NCBI RefSeq assembly: GCF_042477335.2
Contig: NC_091263.1
Coordinates: 72,410,501-72,474,500, forward strand
Reading direction: 5' to 3'
DNA length: 64,000 nt
Source of the DNA: Ovis canadensis
Taxonomy: Eukaryota > Chordata > Mammalia > Artiodactyla > Bovidae
The position numbers and the translations under genes were made by a program. Shown in pieces: positions 42,976 through 53,925 of this stretch. Below the pieces are notes generated by a model that worked only from the letters and a program-made list of their open reading frames with translations, had not been told where the DNA came from and did no database searches. Numbering within the stretch: position 1 is the stretch's first letter; every line of letters begins with the position of its first letter.

Positions 42976-43989
42976 CTAAGGGTCAGAAGAGCCGTCGCTG
43001 TGACCCCGCACAGCTAACCTGACTTCTCCGAAATCTGCTCTCTCGTGGCTTGGGATACAGCAGGCACTCCATAAATGCGGTCCCTTTACTACTCCTCAGC
43101 GGTGTTCCCGCAAGCGGGGGCCCCTGCCTGCAGGGCGGCCTCTGGAGGTCACTGAGCTTGCTGAGGGGCCACCTGCACCCCTGGAGGCTGTGAGGTGAGG
43201 GGCACCCCAGTCTTGCTCAGGAAGCCCATGGCCAGCAGCCTCTCAGGCTCAGAGAGGAAGCACCTTGAGGGTCTGAAGGAGGGTCAGAGGGCAGACGTGA
43301 CCCCAGGACGCCTGCGTGAGGCCTGGGAGCCCCGGGTCCTGCCTGCTTGCATCTCACACCCCTTCACCTGGTCACCTGGCTCCCACTCACTTCCTTCCAT
43401 CCACCAGAAGGCGTCCCCCGACCCCAGTCTGCACTCTGACCTCCTGACTTTGCACCAGGCACTGGTCCATGGTGCTTTCCCACACCTGTCCTCACTGGGG
43501 CTCCCCACGGCCACGCAGCTGGGATCCCGACCCGTGTCATCCACCCCGCAAGTCCCTTCTGCTCTGCTGGACTTTGATCTCAGCTTGAGCTCCCTGCAGG
43601 GCCCAGCAGTCAGGACGGGCGCCTGCTGGCCGTGTTGGGACAGTGGACAGCACCCTGCCTGGGAGATGCTTGTCCTGCCCCTGTGGCTCTCCGTGCATGG
43701 CCAGGCCTCTTCTCCCAAGTCCTGTCTCCCTGAGGCCCGGACTGCCTCGCCCCCCATGGCCCCGGCACAGCAGGGGCTGAGAACACGGCGGCTCCAGGTC
43801 CCTGGCCCTCTGGGGTGGACCCTGTGCTGGGTGAGGTGGTCAGCAACGCGAACACAGCTGTGTGAGATGGTGGAGCCCAAAGGATGACGTCCACAGGGCC
43901 CGAGAGGGACAGGGCAGGGTCGGGGGAGGGCTTTGGTACATAGACCAGCGGTCAGGGGAGGCATTGAGGGAAGGAGGCGTTCATGCCGC
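42976..43989. other. GC-rich unique DNA, no gene
   Basis: Plus (230-codon) and minus (249-codon) frames overlap at 43,195-44,033 and neither looks like a protein. A MIR/L2 terminal scrap ('cagcaggcactccataaatg') lies near 43,060. Confidence 0.5.
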
Positions 43990-44290
43990 GCCTGGAGGCT
44001 CAGAAGGAGCCGCCAGGGGAGGATCAGGGGCAAGGCGCACGCAGGCAGATGGAGGAGCCGTGCAAAGCCGCTGTGCTGAGGCTGAGTGCGCGAGGCTGGC
44101 TGGCTGGGGGGAAGGACCGCATGTGGCGAAGATGCCGTGAAGGGCCCTGGGCCAGGAGCTTAAACTCTTTGCGAGGAGCACAGGTACGGACTAGTGGCTT
44201 CAAGCACAGGAGGTGACAGCATCTGATTTCTGTTCTGAAAGAACATCTGGCTGCTGAGTGGAGAACAGTTACGGAAGGGGACCCGGGGAC
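43990..44290 (-). mobile_element. L2 LINE fragment
   Basis: 'gccctgggccaggagcttaa', 'aggaggtgacagcatctgat', 'ttctgttctgaaagaacatc' and 'tggctgctgagtggagaaca' follow the antisense L2 region, the same part as the 7,395 copy. Confidence 0.65.
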
Positions 44291-45830
44291 GGGGGAGGGA
44301 AAGACTCCCCCCGGTAGCTCGAGATGATCAACTTCACTGCCAACGAGAGCAGCACGTGACCCTGTTCCTCAGAGACAACAGGATTCTGGAAAACTGAGCT
44401 TCTGAATAACAAACGAGAAGGAAAGAGAGTGGGCTCCTGCCAACAAGCAATGATAATCTACAGACCCCATAAGCGCCCAAGCCGTGCAGAGCTGAGGTCA
44501 CCTGCCACAGTCCCAGTGAGTTCTAAGAGCTACAAATTCAACTGAAAGAGTCGTTCACGTTTTAAAATTGGAGTCCAGGTTAAAAAAAAAAAAAAAATCT
44601 GGGTTTCTTTATTTTTGGAACATTCCAGAACTCTGACAGTTCCGGATATGTACTCGGTCAGGACACAGAGTCGAGGTCATTTCTTTCAGCACGTGACTCG
44701 GTCTGGCAGAGGCCTCACCTCTCCCTACTGCCCCCCAGCCTAGTCACCGGTTACTCTCAGGGCCCACCAGGCATCTGAGCTTGTTCTCCAAGGCCTACTG
44801 AGTCCCAGGCTTGGTGAGCGTGTGGAGTGACCAGAGCTTTCACCCTCAGCTGTGGCTGTGTAAGCTGCAGAGAGCTGTCCAGGGCCAGTCTGCAAACTAT
44901 TGTCATTTCTAGTGCAGTAGGAATTATCTTGTGACTTGAAGACACGCGTTTGCCATGACCCTGCAGCTCCTATCCTGGGTTTATACGGAGGCAGGAGGCG
45001 GGCGGGCTCGAGGTTAGGCACGTGCAGCTGGCCTCCTGTTTACAGTTCCCGGGAGAGGAAGAGCAGGTTTCAGCCTGGACACTCACAACTAACCTTCTGA
45101 CTGCCGGGACAAAAGGGCTAAACTCTGTCTGAGAAAAAGATCAAGAGTTGACATGTTTGCCCTCCTTGGGGCAAGGGAGACACTACACACGCGCACAAAG
45201 GCTCCTCCAGGGTCACAAGGCAGGGGACCCCAGGCCATAATAAGTCTTGCCATTTCCCTCCCCAGAAACCCTTGCACTGAAATCTGTCTTGGCTGGGGGG
45301 GCGCCAGCACACCCACGGGAGGGTCTTAAGACAAGCTAGCGGGGGGAGGGGGCAAAACAAGATGACTGGCCAGAGGGCAGACCCAGACCCGGACTGTCCC
45401 CTCACCAATGGTTTCAACATCCCAAGCACGGCTCTCGAGATTCCCTGGCTGAGTTTGCTTGTGCGTCTTTCTGCATGTCCTCTGTTTTTCCAACAAACGT
45501 TGCGGTATTCTCTTTACCTTCCGCCTCCTTATCAGAACTTTCTTGTCAAGGCTGGCACGGGCTGGGGATTTAGGCTCCAGCCACTGGCCTCCGTGGGCAG
45601 CGGTAGGGCTGCTGGTTTACACCCAGGTGACCAGGGTTCACTTCCAGCTGCTGCGGCTGCGTCCAAAATCAATAGGTAGAGGAGCTCGTACACACGTGCC
45701 CGAGAGGACACACCCAAGCACCAGCGGCCGTCGGCAAGAGCCAGAAACACCCTGCACTACAGACCGCCCGGAGCCCTGCCTAGAGCACGGTGATGAACGC
45801 GGTACAGCTACGCACAGCCCGAGTGGATGT
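44291..45830. other. Unique DNA, no gene
   Basis: Contains an A-run of about 16 at 44,582. No repeat family or exon is recognised over about 1.5 kb. Confidence 0.45.
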
Positions 45831-45919
45831 CAGAGACACAACCGAGGGAAAACAGCAAGCTTCAGAAAAACAGACAGAACGGTTCCATTCCACTTATCTA
45901 GCGTGCCCAAACAGACACA
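45831..45919 (-). mobile_element. Possible L1 fragment
   Basis: 'cttcagaaaaacagacagaa' and 'cggttccattccacttatct' resemble the antisense L1M block around 'gattccatttatatgaaat'. The support is weak. Confidence 0.3.
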
Positions 45920-46022
45920 CCCAACCCCTTTGCGACCCCATGGACTACAGCACGCCAGGCCTCCCTGTCCTTCACCATCTCCCGGAGCTTGCCCAGACTC
46001 ATGTCCATCGAGCTGGTGACTT
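45920..46022 (-). mobile_element. BovB 3'-end fragment
   Basis: 'cctttgcgaccccatggact', 'cgccaggcctccctgtcctt' and 'catgtccatcgagctggtga' give about 100 bp of antisense BovB terminus, truncated at both sides. Confidence 0.88.
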
Positions 46023-46199
46023 AACAATATCTTGGAGCGCTTCCCCACCCAGGTGGAGGATGGTAATTTTAGAGCCCAGGATACTTGGAGCACCGCCCTG
46101 TGACCACATCACCAACCAATCAGAAGAAAGTCACAGACCCCGCAGCCCTCACCCCAACTTTAAAAACTTCTCCCCCTAAAACATCAGGGAGTTTCAGTT

Positions 46200-46480
46200 T
46201 TTTTCTTTTTAAGGTCAGTGCTTTTTGTATCCTGACCAGAAAACCTTTGCCTTCCTATAACAGGAAGATAGATACTCAGCTCTGTATCCTCTGAAATCTT
46301 GGTTCTGCTTTTTACATTTAGGTCTATGATCCATTTTAAACTGATTTTTTATTTTAACATGTAAAAAGTTGCCTATTTTAATGTATACAACTCAGTGAAT
46401 TCGAGGGTTAGTGCACACACATGAAACCATCACCACCATCAGGCCACAGACGCACCCCTCCCCTCCCAGCTCACTCCTGC
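46200..46480 (+). mobile_element. L1M-like fragments
   Basis: 'ggtctatgatccattttaaa' and, further on, 'aatgtatacaactcagtgaa' with 'acatgaaaccatcaccacca' match L1M sense words in two adjoining pieces. Confidence 0.55.
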
Positions 46481-47484
46481 CTCTACTCTTATTTCCAAAC
46501 TGTCTTTTGTCTGGGAAGTGAGGAGTTGAGATTCTTTTCTCCCCACTCTGAAATCCCATTTCCGCATTTGTTAAAGGTGTTTTCCTTTCCCATGGGTTTG
46601 ACTTAATGCTTTGCTTTGTCGTTTAAAAATTATTGTTCTGTAAATTGTGTACTCCTCTTTTCTGCGTACATTTCACTTAAAAAAAAAAGAACCCCCCCCC
46701 CCCAGTCCCTCTTCTGTGGAGGCACTGTGCTCAGGGCCGTGGAGAAAGTGGTGGCCTAATAGCCCTTCCCCGCCCCGAGCGGACAGCCCCCCAAGGCCAC
46801 CTAGGTTTCTGACTTGTGACGAGGCACATGTGGTTTCTCCTGTTGGGAAAGTTCCAAGGTGGAGGAGGAATTGATTGAAACCAGTTGCGTAAACACCTGC
46901 TGGGGAGGCCTTCCCGGGGAGCGTGTTAACGTGAACACGATCTGAAGGTCTCAGTGGGCCACAAGCTGAACCCAAGTCAAGGGTTTAAGGTCATGAAAGA
47001 CCTCATCCACTGCCTCCACGATGTATACGCAGTTTCTACTGTGTCCGGTAGAGAGGCAGGAGTCCTTCCCATTTCCATTCCTCTCCTCTGTCCAACCCTG
47101 CGTGGGGCTCTTTGACGCGTCTCTGGGAGCAGGAACACTTGGAGGGGGCTACAGTGGGAGAGGGCTGGGGGGCCTGTCCTCGGAAGAGCAGGAGAAAGGT
47201 GGGCCTGAGGCCCAGAGGGTAGAGCAGGACACTTCTATCCCCCAGGTAGGCGTGGGGGAGGAAGACCCTAGCCCCAGGACGGAAAGTTTGATCCTAGGAT
47301 TGTCTAACCTGTCGGGATTCCCAGGGGACGGGGCCCTCTCCCCGTGGTGCAATCATCCACAGGCTCCCGGGCTCCCATCCCTCCACACCAAGCTCCCCGA
47401 CCGTGAACGGGAGGCAGGAGACAGAGGCGCCCCCGGCTGAACAGCAGCGGCGTGTCCCCAGAGGACAGATACTTCCAGGTGAGG
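46481..47484. other. Unique DNA, no gene
   Basis: Holds an A9-C13-type homopolymer junction at 46,681-46,704. No gene or repeat is recognised otherwise. Confidence 0.45.
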
Positions 47485-48030
47485 AGGACCTGAGCCCTGC
47501 CCAGGTAGGAGACAGGGACCCCACAGCTCTCATTCTCAGAGTCAGGGAGACCCTGCCAACTGTACATGTGTAGGAGAGCTCCTTGGAGGTCAAAAGGGGA
47601 GTGATGTCAACCTATCCATCGGCCTCTTTCCTGGAATCCCTCTTGGCTCAGAGACGCCCAGGGCACATGGGAGGACGCTGGGATGGACCGAATCCAGGCT
47701 CAGAATCTGGCCAAGCAAGGTGACTGGCCAAAGGAAGCCTGGAAGAGATGCCCCGTAAAAGCGATTCAAGCCGCCACAAGGGCGCAGCTCTCTCTCTGAG
47801 GCCGCCTGGCTATCTACAAGTAAACCTTTTCCCCCTAATAAACACTGGACATGCTTTATTACTTTCCGTCTCTGTGGGAATTCCTTTCTGCAAAGCCGAA
47901 GGGCCCGGGCCTTGTCACCGGCTACTGGTCCGGTGGCCAGGATTCAGCGCCCTCGCTGCCGGAGCCCGACCTCCGTCTCTGGCCGGGGACTGAAATCCTG
48001 CTTCCAGCCGCCGCTGGCCGAGGCCACCCC
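47485..48030 (+). mobile_element. LTR-like element, copy 2
   Basis: Same family and orientation as 24,425-25,003. The block 'ccccctaataaacactggac' holds an intact AATAAA, followed about 20 bp later by a U5-like part ('tctctgtgggaattcctttc', 'aagggcccgggccttgtcac'). It is compatible with a solo LTR. No internal viral sequence or primer-binding site is recognisable next to it. Confidence 0.5.
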
Positions 48031-48499
48031 AGACCAGAAGGACACCTTTGTCCTTGAGCGTGTGGTGAGTCAAGGCCCAAGACTCGGGGGGGGGACCCAG
48101 TCCTTCCAGGCCACTTACTGGAAGGACACTTGGTTTCCCTTCAGGCCCCGGCGATGAGCGGGAGGCCTAAGGCAAGCTGGGTGGAATGTGCCGCCAGCCC
48201 CCGGCTCTGCCTGGAATTTCACGGGCGCATTTTGCAGTCACTAAACTTAGCACCGGGGGCCTGTGGCCTCCGGGTCGGCCCCGGCGAGCCAGAGGCTAAG
48301 AATGAATCACAGGGAGAGTGGGCAGGAGAAAACGCAACGGGACAGGCCTGGGGACACGTCTCGGCCTGCGGGGAGGAGAGGGCCCTGACAGGCAGTCCTG
48401 GACCCCTCCTGCCCTGCTCCCCTTGGCCCAGAGATGCCATCCTCACCCCCCAGAAACTCTGGGGAGAGGGTCTGGTGGGAGTCTGTTACCCCACGCATT
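48031..48499. other. Unique DNA, nothing recognised
   Basis: I see no exon or repeat. Confidence 0.45.
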
Positions 48500-48770
48500 C
48501 CACATATGTTTACTGAGGGCCTACTGTGTGCCAGGCGCCTTGCTACACCCTGAAGACACTACGGGGATTTGACAGACCCTGTCTGGCCCCTTGCAGCAGA
48601 CAGATGGGTTCAGCCAAAGGGTGCTGCGGGGGCTGACGGGGGCAGCTCCAACCTGCGGAATCAAGGAGGGCTTCCCAGAGGCGGCGGCATCTAAATGGAG
48701 ACCTGGAGGTGAATGGAAGAGCTTGGCTGTGGAGAGGAGGGGAAAGGCGGCTCAGGCAGACGGTCAGGCC
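48500..48770 (-). mobile_element. L2 3' region
   Basis: 'atgtttactgagggcctact', 'gtgtgccaggcgccttgcta', 'aaggagggcttcccagaggc' and 'aaatggagacctggaggtga' run in the order expected of antisense L2 over 270 bp. Confidence 0.75.
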
Positions 48771-48904
48771 AGGCTGTGGGGATGAAGAGGACGAGGGACT
48801 ATCCCCTGACGCCCAGCCCAGCTGCCTCCCATGACACCCCGATGCCACTCTGACTTTCTGCCTGCTCCCTGGACTGCCGTGCCGGAGAAAACAGACCACT
48901 CTTT

Positions 48905-49380
48905 GGGGTTCCGCTCTTGGTCAGGAGTTCTGGCTCCTGCTTCCTGACCGTACCACCCTGGGCAGGCCAGCTCACTCCGTTGGGCCCCGGTTCCCTTTTC
49001 TGTAAAATGGGGATAAGAGCAGGTCCTCAGGGCTTCCCTGGTGGTGCAGCGGGAAAGAATCTGCCTGCCAGTGTAGGAGATGCAGGTGTGAAGATCCCTG
49101 GTCCGGGAAGATCAGAGCGACTAAGCCCAACAACTACTGAGCCCGTGCTCCGCACAGGAGAGGCTCCTGCAGCAAGGGGCCCCTGTGCCCCAGCTAGGGG
49201 AAAGCCCGCCAGCAATGAAGACCCAGCACAGCCCCAAACAAATACCTCACATTAAAGCTTCTGATTGGAAGTGTTCACAAGAAACGTTCGTTTAAAGAAA
49301 AAAAGGCAGGTCCTCTAGTGATGACTCCCTGACCATGAGGGTCACGGGGCCTGATGCTTAGCAGACCCCTGATAAAACAG
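48905..49380 (+). mobile_element. MIR SINE split by a CHR SINE
   Basis: Left half: 'accgtaccaccctgggcagg', 'ggttcccttttctgtaaaat' and 'ggggataagagcaggtcctc'. The right half resumes at 49,306 with 'tctagtgatgactccctgac' and 'gagggtcacggggcctgatg'. The break is exactly at the CHR insertion. Confidence 0.75.
49019..49315 (+). mobile_element. CHR-type SINE with 10-bp target duplications
   Basis: The SINE at 49,029-49,305 has the head 'gggcttccctggtggtgcag', the body 'gatccctggtccgggaagat', a long U-rich-derived middle ('gcgactaagcccaacaacta', 'gcagcaaggggcccctgtgc') and an A-rich tail 'taaagaaaaaaag'. Perfect duplications 'gcaggtcctc' lie at 49,019-49,028 and 49,306-49,315. Confidence 0.92.
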
Positions 49381-50009
49381 GAGCTGTCTCCACCTGGCCT
49401 GTGGCTTCCTCGCCCACCGGTCAGTGAGCCTCCCGAGGGCAGGGCAGCCCTCCTCCGAAGCCCCATCCGTGGCCTGGTCCGGGAGGAGGCGGATGCTTGT
49501 CGGGCCGGAAGCTTTGTTTTCTGCATGCTGCTCGGTGCCTGGCTGGAGCACGAGGAAGGCTGTTCAAACGTCTGGACGGGAGTCTCTGTCCGCCTGCCCA
49601 GCCTGCTCGGCTCCCGGAGGACAGAGAAGGTCAGCCTCCCTTGCGTGGCCAGCAGCTGCCACCAACAGGCCCCGAGAGCTGCCCTTCGTCTCCCTCGGAC
49701 GAGGAGGTGGCCCCAGCGGCTGCCAGCCCTCCCTTGGACCGGGGCAGCTTTCTGCCGCCCTCACCCTGGGGACTGGCACGCACCGCTGACCCACGAATGC
49801 CAGCCCATCCTAAGCGCACGTGGAGGCCCGGGGCAGGGGTCTGGGTGGCCCCTCGCTTGTGCTGTCCGCCCACCCCAGCGGGGTCTCTGGATGCGGGGTA
49901 GGGGGGGCAGTGGGGCACTGGACCCCGACCAGAGTCCAGCCTCTTCCTGGGCAGCTGGCCCCAGGGAACTCTGGCTTGTCATACATTCCCTCGGGGCTGT
50001 TAAATTTTA
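49381..50009. other. GC-rich unique DNA, no gene
   Basis: Several overlapping frames of 60-220 codons, all low complexity. No repeat is recognised. Confidence 0.45.
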
Positions 50010-50170
50010 TTTTTAGGATTTATTGAGCACCTCCTGGGTGACCCAGAGTTCTCTCATAAATCTTCTTACTCCAACGGCCCGGGAGGTCAGGATTAGCCCC
50101 TCGGTTTACAGATGGGGGCTCACTGGCGGAGAAGTGAGGCGGGTGCCCGGAGGTCACACAGCCAGGAAGG
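50010..50170 (-). mobile_element. MIR SINE (antisense)
   Basis: 'ggatttattgagcacctcct', 'cggtttacagatgggggctc' and 'ggaggtcacacagccaggaa' span terminal and core parts. Confidence 0.8.
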
Positions 50171-50659
50171 GGCAGAGGAGCAATAAAAGCCAGCTGCTGA
50201 CTCCAGAGCTCCCTCAAGCCAGGAGAGGATGCCGCTCAGCTGGGTGTCCTGATACGGAGCTGAGCCGGGAAACGGGCAGGACCAGCCAGGGAGAGGCAGA
50301 GACCAGGCCCGACCCCGCGCCTGCAGACTGACCCCGAGGCCTGCACACAGCCAGGCGGCCCTGGGGCCTAGCAGTGGAAACCAGCCAGGCTGCGGACCGG
50401 CTCCCTGTCCCACCCCACGGCCAGCACCTGCGGCAGACAGCGAATGCCTCCTGAACGGGGAATGAATGGAAGCCGGACGGGGTGAGGGGAGTCCCTCGGC
50501 TGAGGGAGCGGACACCGACAGGTCAAGCTGCCCAGAGGCTTTCTTACTGTCCTGTTCCCACTGCTGAGCTGGCCAGGGTGGAAGGGTCCAGGGGTTCACA
50601 CCCACTGGACCAGTCACAGCCTGCCCTCCCCGGTCAGGGTTGACTGGCCCAGGCGTGAG
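50171..50659. other. Unique DNA, nothing recognised
   Basis: I see no exon or repeat. Confidence 0.45.
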
Positions 50660-51260
50660 CCATCTATTTGGGACAACGAGTCTCAACCCAGCGATTTTTT
50701 TTGAATGGGGGACCCAGAAGGTCGAGTCCAGATGCCGTAAAATGTGAAACTCAGGGGCTGGGGCAATTATGTTTCCACTCAGGCAGCTTAGTGAAAGCCA
50801 CAATTGTCTCCACTAGGACAGTTTCCACCTGCAAGTCAGAATCAATCTGGCCACCAGTGGCTTGGTGGGTCAAATTGTATCTTTCTCATATGATGAGAAA
50901 TCTAGAGGGAGGTGAGCTCAGGCATGGATTCACTCAGTGAGATCCGAGCTGGAGCTTTGTGCTCTTCTTGCCTTTCCCTCCTGGCTGTGGGATGGTTGCC
51001 GCAGCTCCAGGCATCATATCTGCATTCAAGGGAGGATGAAAGGGAGGAAGGCTAGGCCAGCTATAGTTGATGCCTTTTATAACAACAACAAAAAACACCC
51101 GGAAACTTCTCCAGAACCCACAGCAGATGTCTGCTACGTCTCATTGACCGAAACTGTGTCTTATACGGCTGCAGCAAAGGAAGCTGGGAAAGAGTGTTTA
51201 GCTGAGCACCGGGCTGAACGTAACCAGGGCTGTTTTAAATGAGAGGGGACACCGGGTAGA
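50660..51260. mobile_element. Ancient interspersed repeat, family not assigned
   Basis: 'cacctgcaagtcagaatcaa', 'tctggccaccagtggcttgg', 'ggttgccgcagctccaggca', 'gatgtctgctacgtctcatt' and 'gcaaaggaagctgggaaaga' form a familiar mammalian repeat pattern. The subfamily cannot be named, and the exact ends are uncertain. Confidence 0.4.
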
Positions 51261-51399
51261 CAGCTGCCCACCTTTGCCCTGCGGTGGTCCTCAAGAAGCA
51301 GACAGATTGATACACGGAGGGCTGTGGCGGTCTGGGTGCCTGATTCCAGGTTTTGGCTCGACACCCCCGTGGATTCTGTGATCGCCTTAAACTCTACGT

Positions 51400-51698
51400 T
51401 TGGGCTAAGCCCCTGATAGTTCAGTTGGTAAAGAATTCACCTGCCCTGCAGGTGACCCCAGTTGGATTCCTGGGTTGGGAAGGGATAGGCTAAGCACTCC
51501 ATTACTCTTGGGATTCCCAGTGGTTCAGTTGGCAAAGAATCTGCCTGCAATGGGGGAGACCTAGGTTGCATCCCTGGGTTGGGAAGATCCCCTGGAGAAG
51601 GGAACAGCTACCCACTCCAGTATTCTGGCCTGGAGAATTCCAACAGTCCATGAGGTGGCAAAGAGCTGGACACCACTGAGTGACTTTCACTTCACAAG
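51400..51698 (+). mobile_element. Dimeric Bov-tA SINE
   Basis: Two tRNA-like heads in tandem: 'agttcagttggtaaagaatt' (51,419) and 'cagtggttcagttggcaaag' (51,518). They are joined by 'ggataggctaagcactccat' and followed by a single BovB tail ending 'gactttcacttcac'. This is the head-head-tail layout of the dimeric Bov-tA subfamily. Confidence 0.93.
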
Positions 51699-52054
51699 CC
51701 AGTTCTAGTGGGTTTTCAAAGTAATCCAGGAACTGCTGTAGAAGCCAGGTGCATGGCCCCCTTCTGAGGATGGTGTCTGCCTGGGCACTGGTGACCTGGG
51801 TCACATGACATCGTTACCGTGCCAACAGTGGATGGGCCAGGAATCTGGACCCTGGGACCTGGCATAGCAACAGTCCCTTCTGGGGGGAAGGAAATGAAAT
51901 ATGGTGTCCTGGGCCTGGCTTCCTGAAGACAAAGGAAGGGGGCTCCGGGTGTGCAGTGTGCTGGGGGCAGACAGCTGCCGCTTTGCGATTTGAGAGGAGC
52001 AAGAATGGTGAGGGACTGGAGGCGCATCTCGAGGAGAACCCAGGAAGGGGCCGG
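51699..52054. other. Unique DNA, nothing recognised
   Basis: I see no exon or repeat. Confidence 0.45.
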
Positions 52055-52540
52055 GCTCAGCTGTGGGAGCCTCAGTTTCCTCACCTGTCAAATGGGACTG
52101 CTACCAGTTCTCATCTCTGTTGACTGAAGATTAAATGAAGTCCTATGATCAAGGGTTTGGCATAGGATTTGGAACATGCTGAGTGCTCAGTAAGTAGTGG
52201 TTATAACATCACTGTTATAGCAGGTGCTCAGGAAATGCTCTAATTAATTTAATTTGGGCGCGTTGACCTCAGTTGCTTCGTTGTGTCATGCTGGATCTTT
52301 CGTTGCGACGCGTGGACTCTAGCTGTGGCTTCTGTAGTCGCAGCACTTGAGCGTGGTTGGTGCGTGACACGTGTTCCCTGACCAGGGACTGAACCTGTGG
52401 TGGAAGCGCAGAGTCCTACCCACCGGACTCCCGGGCAAGTCCAGCTAAGACCTTCTTTAAGAACGTGCATCAGGATGAAACGAGATGCCTGCACAGCACT
52501 TAGCGGAGTGCCGGGCTCAGGCCGGATGCTGGATGCAGGC
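52055..52540 (+). mobile_element. MIR relics flanking a CHR SINE
   Basis: Left piece 52,055-52,250: 'gggagcctcagtttcctcac', 'tgtcaaatgggactgctacc' and 'tgagtgctcagtaagtagtg'. Right piece from about 52,450: 'atgaaacgagatgcctgcac' and 'agcacttagcggagtgccgg'. Two MIRs, or one MIR split with a duplication, would explain the order. Confidence 0.6.
52251..52447 (-). mobile_element. CHR-type SINE
   Basis: In antisense: 'ggacttgcccgggagtccgg' at its head, 'ggttcagtccctggtcagg' as the B-box region, then the long middle 'gctgcgactacagaagccac', ending toward 52,251 in an AT-rich tail. Confidence 0.8.
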
Positions 52541-52784
52541 GGCTAAAATGAAACTCTGAGAAGGCGTGGGCACGAAGGCCAGCCAGGTGATCAGGCTGGA
52601 CTGTTGCCAAGTTGGAGTGCCAAGCGGAGAGTGGGTGGGAAGAGGGGAGGCACAGACAGTCCTTGAGCAGGGGAGTGACTGGCTGGCACAGGAGTGTCTC
52701 CAAGCTTATCCTGGCATCCATCTGCTGTTTGTCAGTGTTTGGGTGAAGACAGGAGGGAGCTGCCCACGAAAGGGGCCCATTAAG

Positions 52785-53265
52785 CCCTAGAACAATGGCT
52801 TTGCGGCAGCCTTTGTGGAGCCAGATTCCTGCTGTCCAAACCACCCAACTTCCTGCTCCCAACCTGCTGGGAGCTGCGGGAGGCGGCCTTTATCCTCCGG
52901 TAATGAGCCAGGGAAGAAATGCTAATTCATCTGCGAGCCCCGGGCCACTCCCCAGTTCCATCTCCACCCAGAAACCTCTGCCAAAGGTCCCTGCATGGGC
53001 TAATAGGATTGGCGCTGAGATTATCTGGGTGAACAAGGCCCCTAAAGGGCCCATTCTGACGGTTCAATGTGCCGTTAACCCTTTGTTCGCACTTCAAGCT
53101 ATACCAAGGTTTAGAGAGTCCATTTGACATTAACCCCTTACCTGCGGGTAAGGTTTCACATCCACCTGTGGGCACAGGAGAGCTTTCAAAATGCAGAAAT
53201 GAGCTGGATTCCCTAAGTTTAAGATCCCAGAGCCTCCATCTTATCTACCCCCTCACTTTTTTTGT
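52785..53265. promoter_or_regulatory. Candidate conserved noncoding block (enhancer-like)
   Basis: Non-repetitive DNA of mixed composition. It has several ordered transcription-factor words: SOX-like AACAATGG (52,791-52,798), CCTTTGTGG (52,810) and CCTTTGTTC (near 53,080); GATA-like 'ttatc' near 52,890 and 53,021; and TAAT words near 52,902, 52,923 and 53,002. It has no repeat character and no coding frame. This is an inference from motif clustering only. Confidence 0.3.
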
Positions 53266-53400
53266 GAAGTAAACTGCCACCTAGAGAAGATAGGAGACAC
53301 TTTCAAGGCCAACCGGGCTAATTCAGGGTCAGGCTTGGGATGGGGTTGGCTCACTGGACTGCCAACTTTTAAGGTATACTGTACAAGAAACCAGATTTGC

Positions 53401-53422
53401 AAAAAAAAAAAAAAAAAAAAAA
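53401..53422. repeat. A22 homopolymer
   Basis: An uninterrupted run of 22 A. It could be the tail of an unrecognised retrocopy lying upstream, but nothing upstream identifies it. It is error-prone in sequencing. Confidence 0.9.
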
Positions 53423-53514
53423 GGTCGAACTGACCAACTCTGGGTGCAGAGTCAGTGAGGTGTGCTTTCAAAGCCTGTCTTTGAGTTAGCAAGAGTTAAA
53501 AAAAAAAACCTCTC

Positions 53515-53925
53515 TATACCATGATATCATGGACCATACAGAAGGCTGAGCATCAAAGTAGTGAGGGTTTTGAACAGTAGTGTGGAGAAAATGCTTGACA
53601 GTCCCTTGGACAGCAAGGAGATCCAACCAGTAAATCCTGAAGGAAATCAACACCGAATATTTACTGGAAGGCCTGATGCTGGAGCTGAAGTCCAATACTT
53701 TGGCCACCTGATGCGAAGAGCCAACTCACTGGAAAAGACTCTGATGCTGGGAAAGATGGAGGGCAGGAGGAGAAGCGGACGACAGAGGATGAGATGGTTG
53801 GATGGCACCACCGACTCGATGGACATGAGTTTGAGCAAATTCTGGGAGATAGTGTAGGACAGGAAAGCCTGGCCTGCTGTAGTCCATGGGGTCACAGAGT
53901 GACTGAGCAACTGAACAACAACAGC
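53515..53925 (+). mobile_element. BovB 3'-end fragment
   Basis: 'gaccatacagaaggctgagc', 'gatccaaccagtaaatcctg', 'tttggccacctgatgcgaag' and 'ggacatgagtttgagcaaat' to a final ACAACAAC tail. It corresponds to the BovB C-terminal region, decayed. Confidence 0.93.

Noticed and set aside
43195..44033. Overlapping 230- and 249-codon frames on opposite strands
   Set aside because: Both strands open over the same DNA is a sign of low stop-codon frequency, not of coding. Part of the region is L2.
24425..48030. One complete endogenous retrovirus bounded by the two LTR-like copies
   Set aside because: The spacing of 23 kb is far too long. The copies are too divergent, and no gag, pol or env relic is seen between them; the only RT frames there are BovB.
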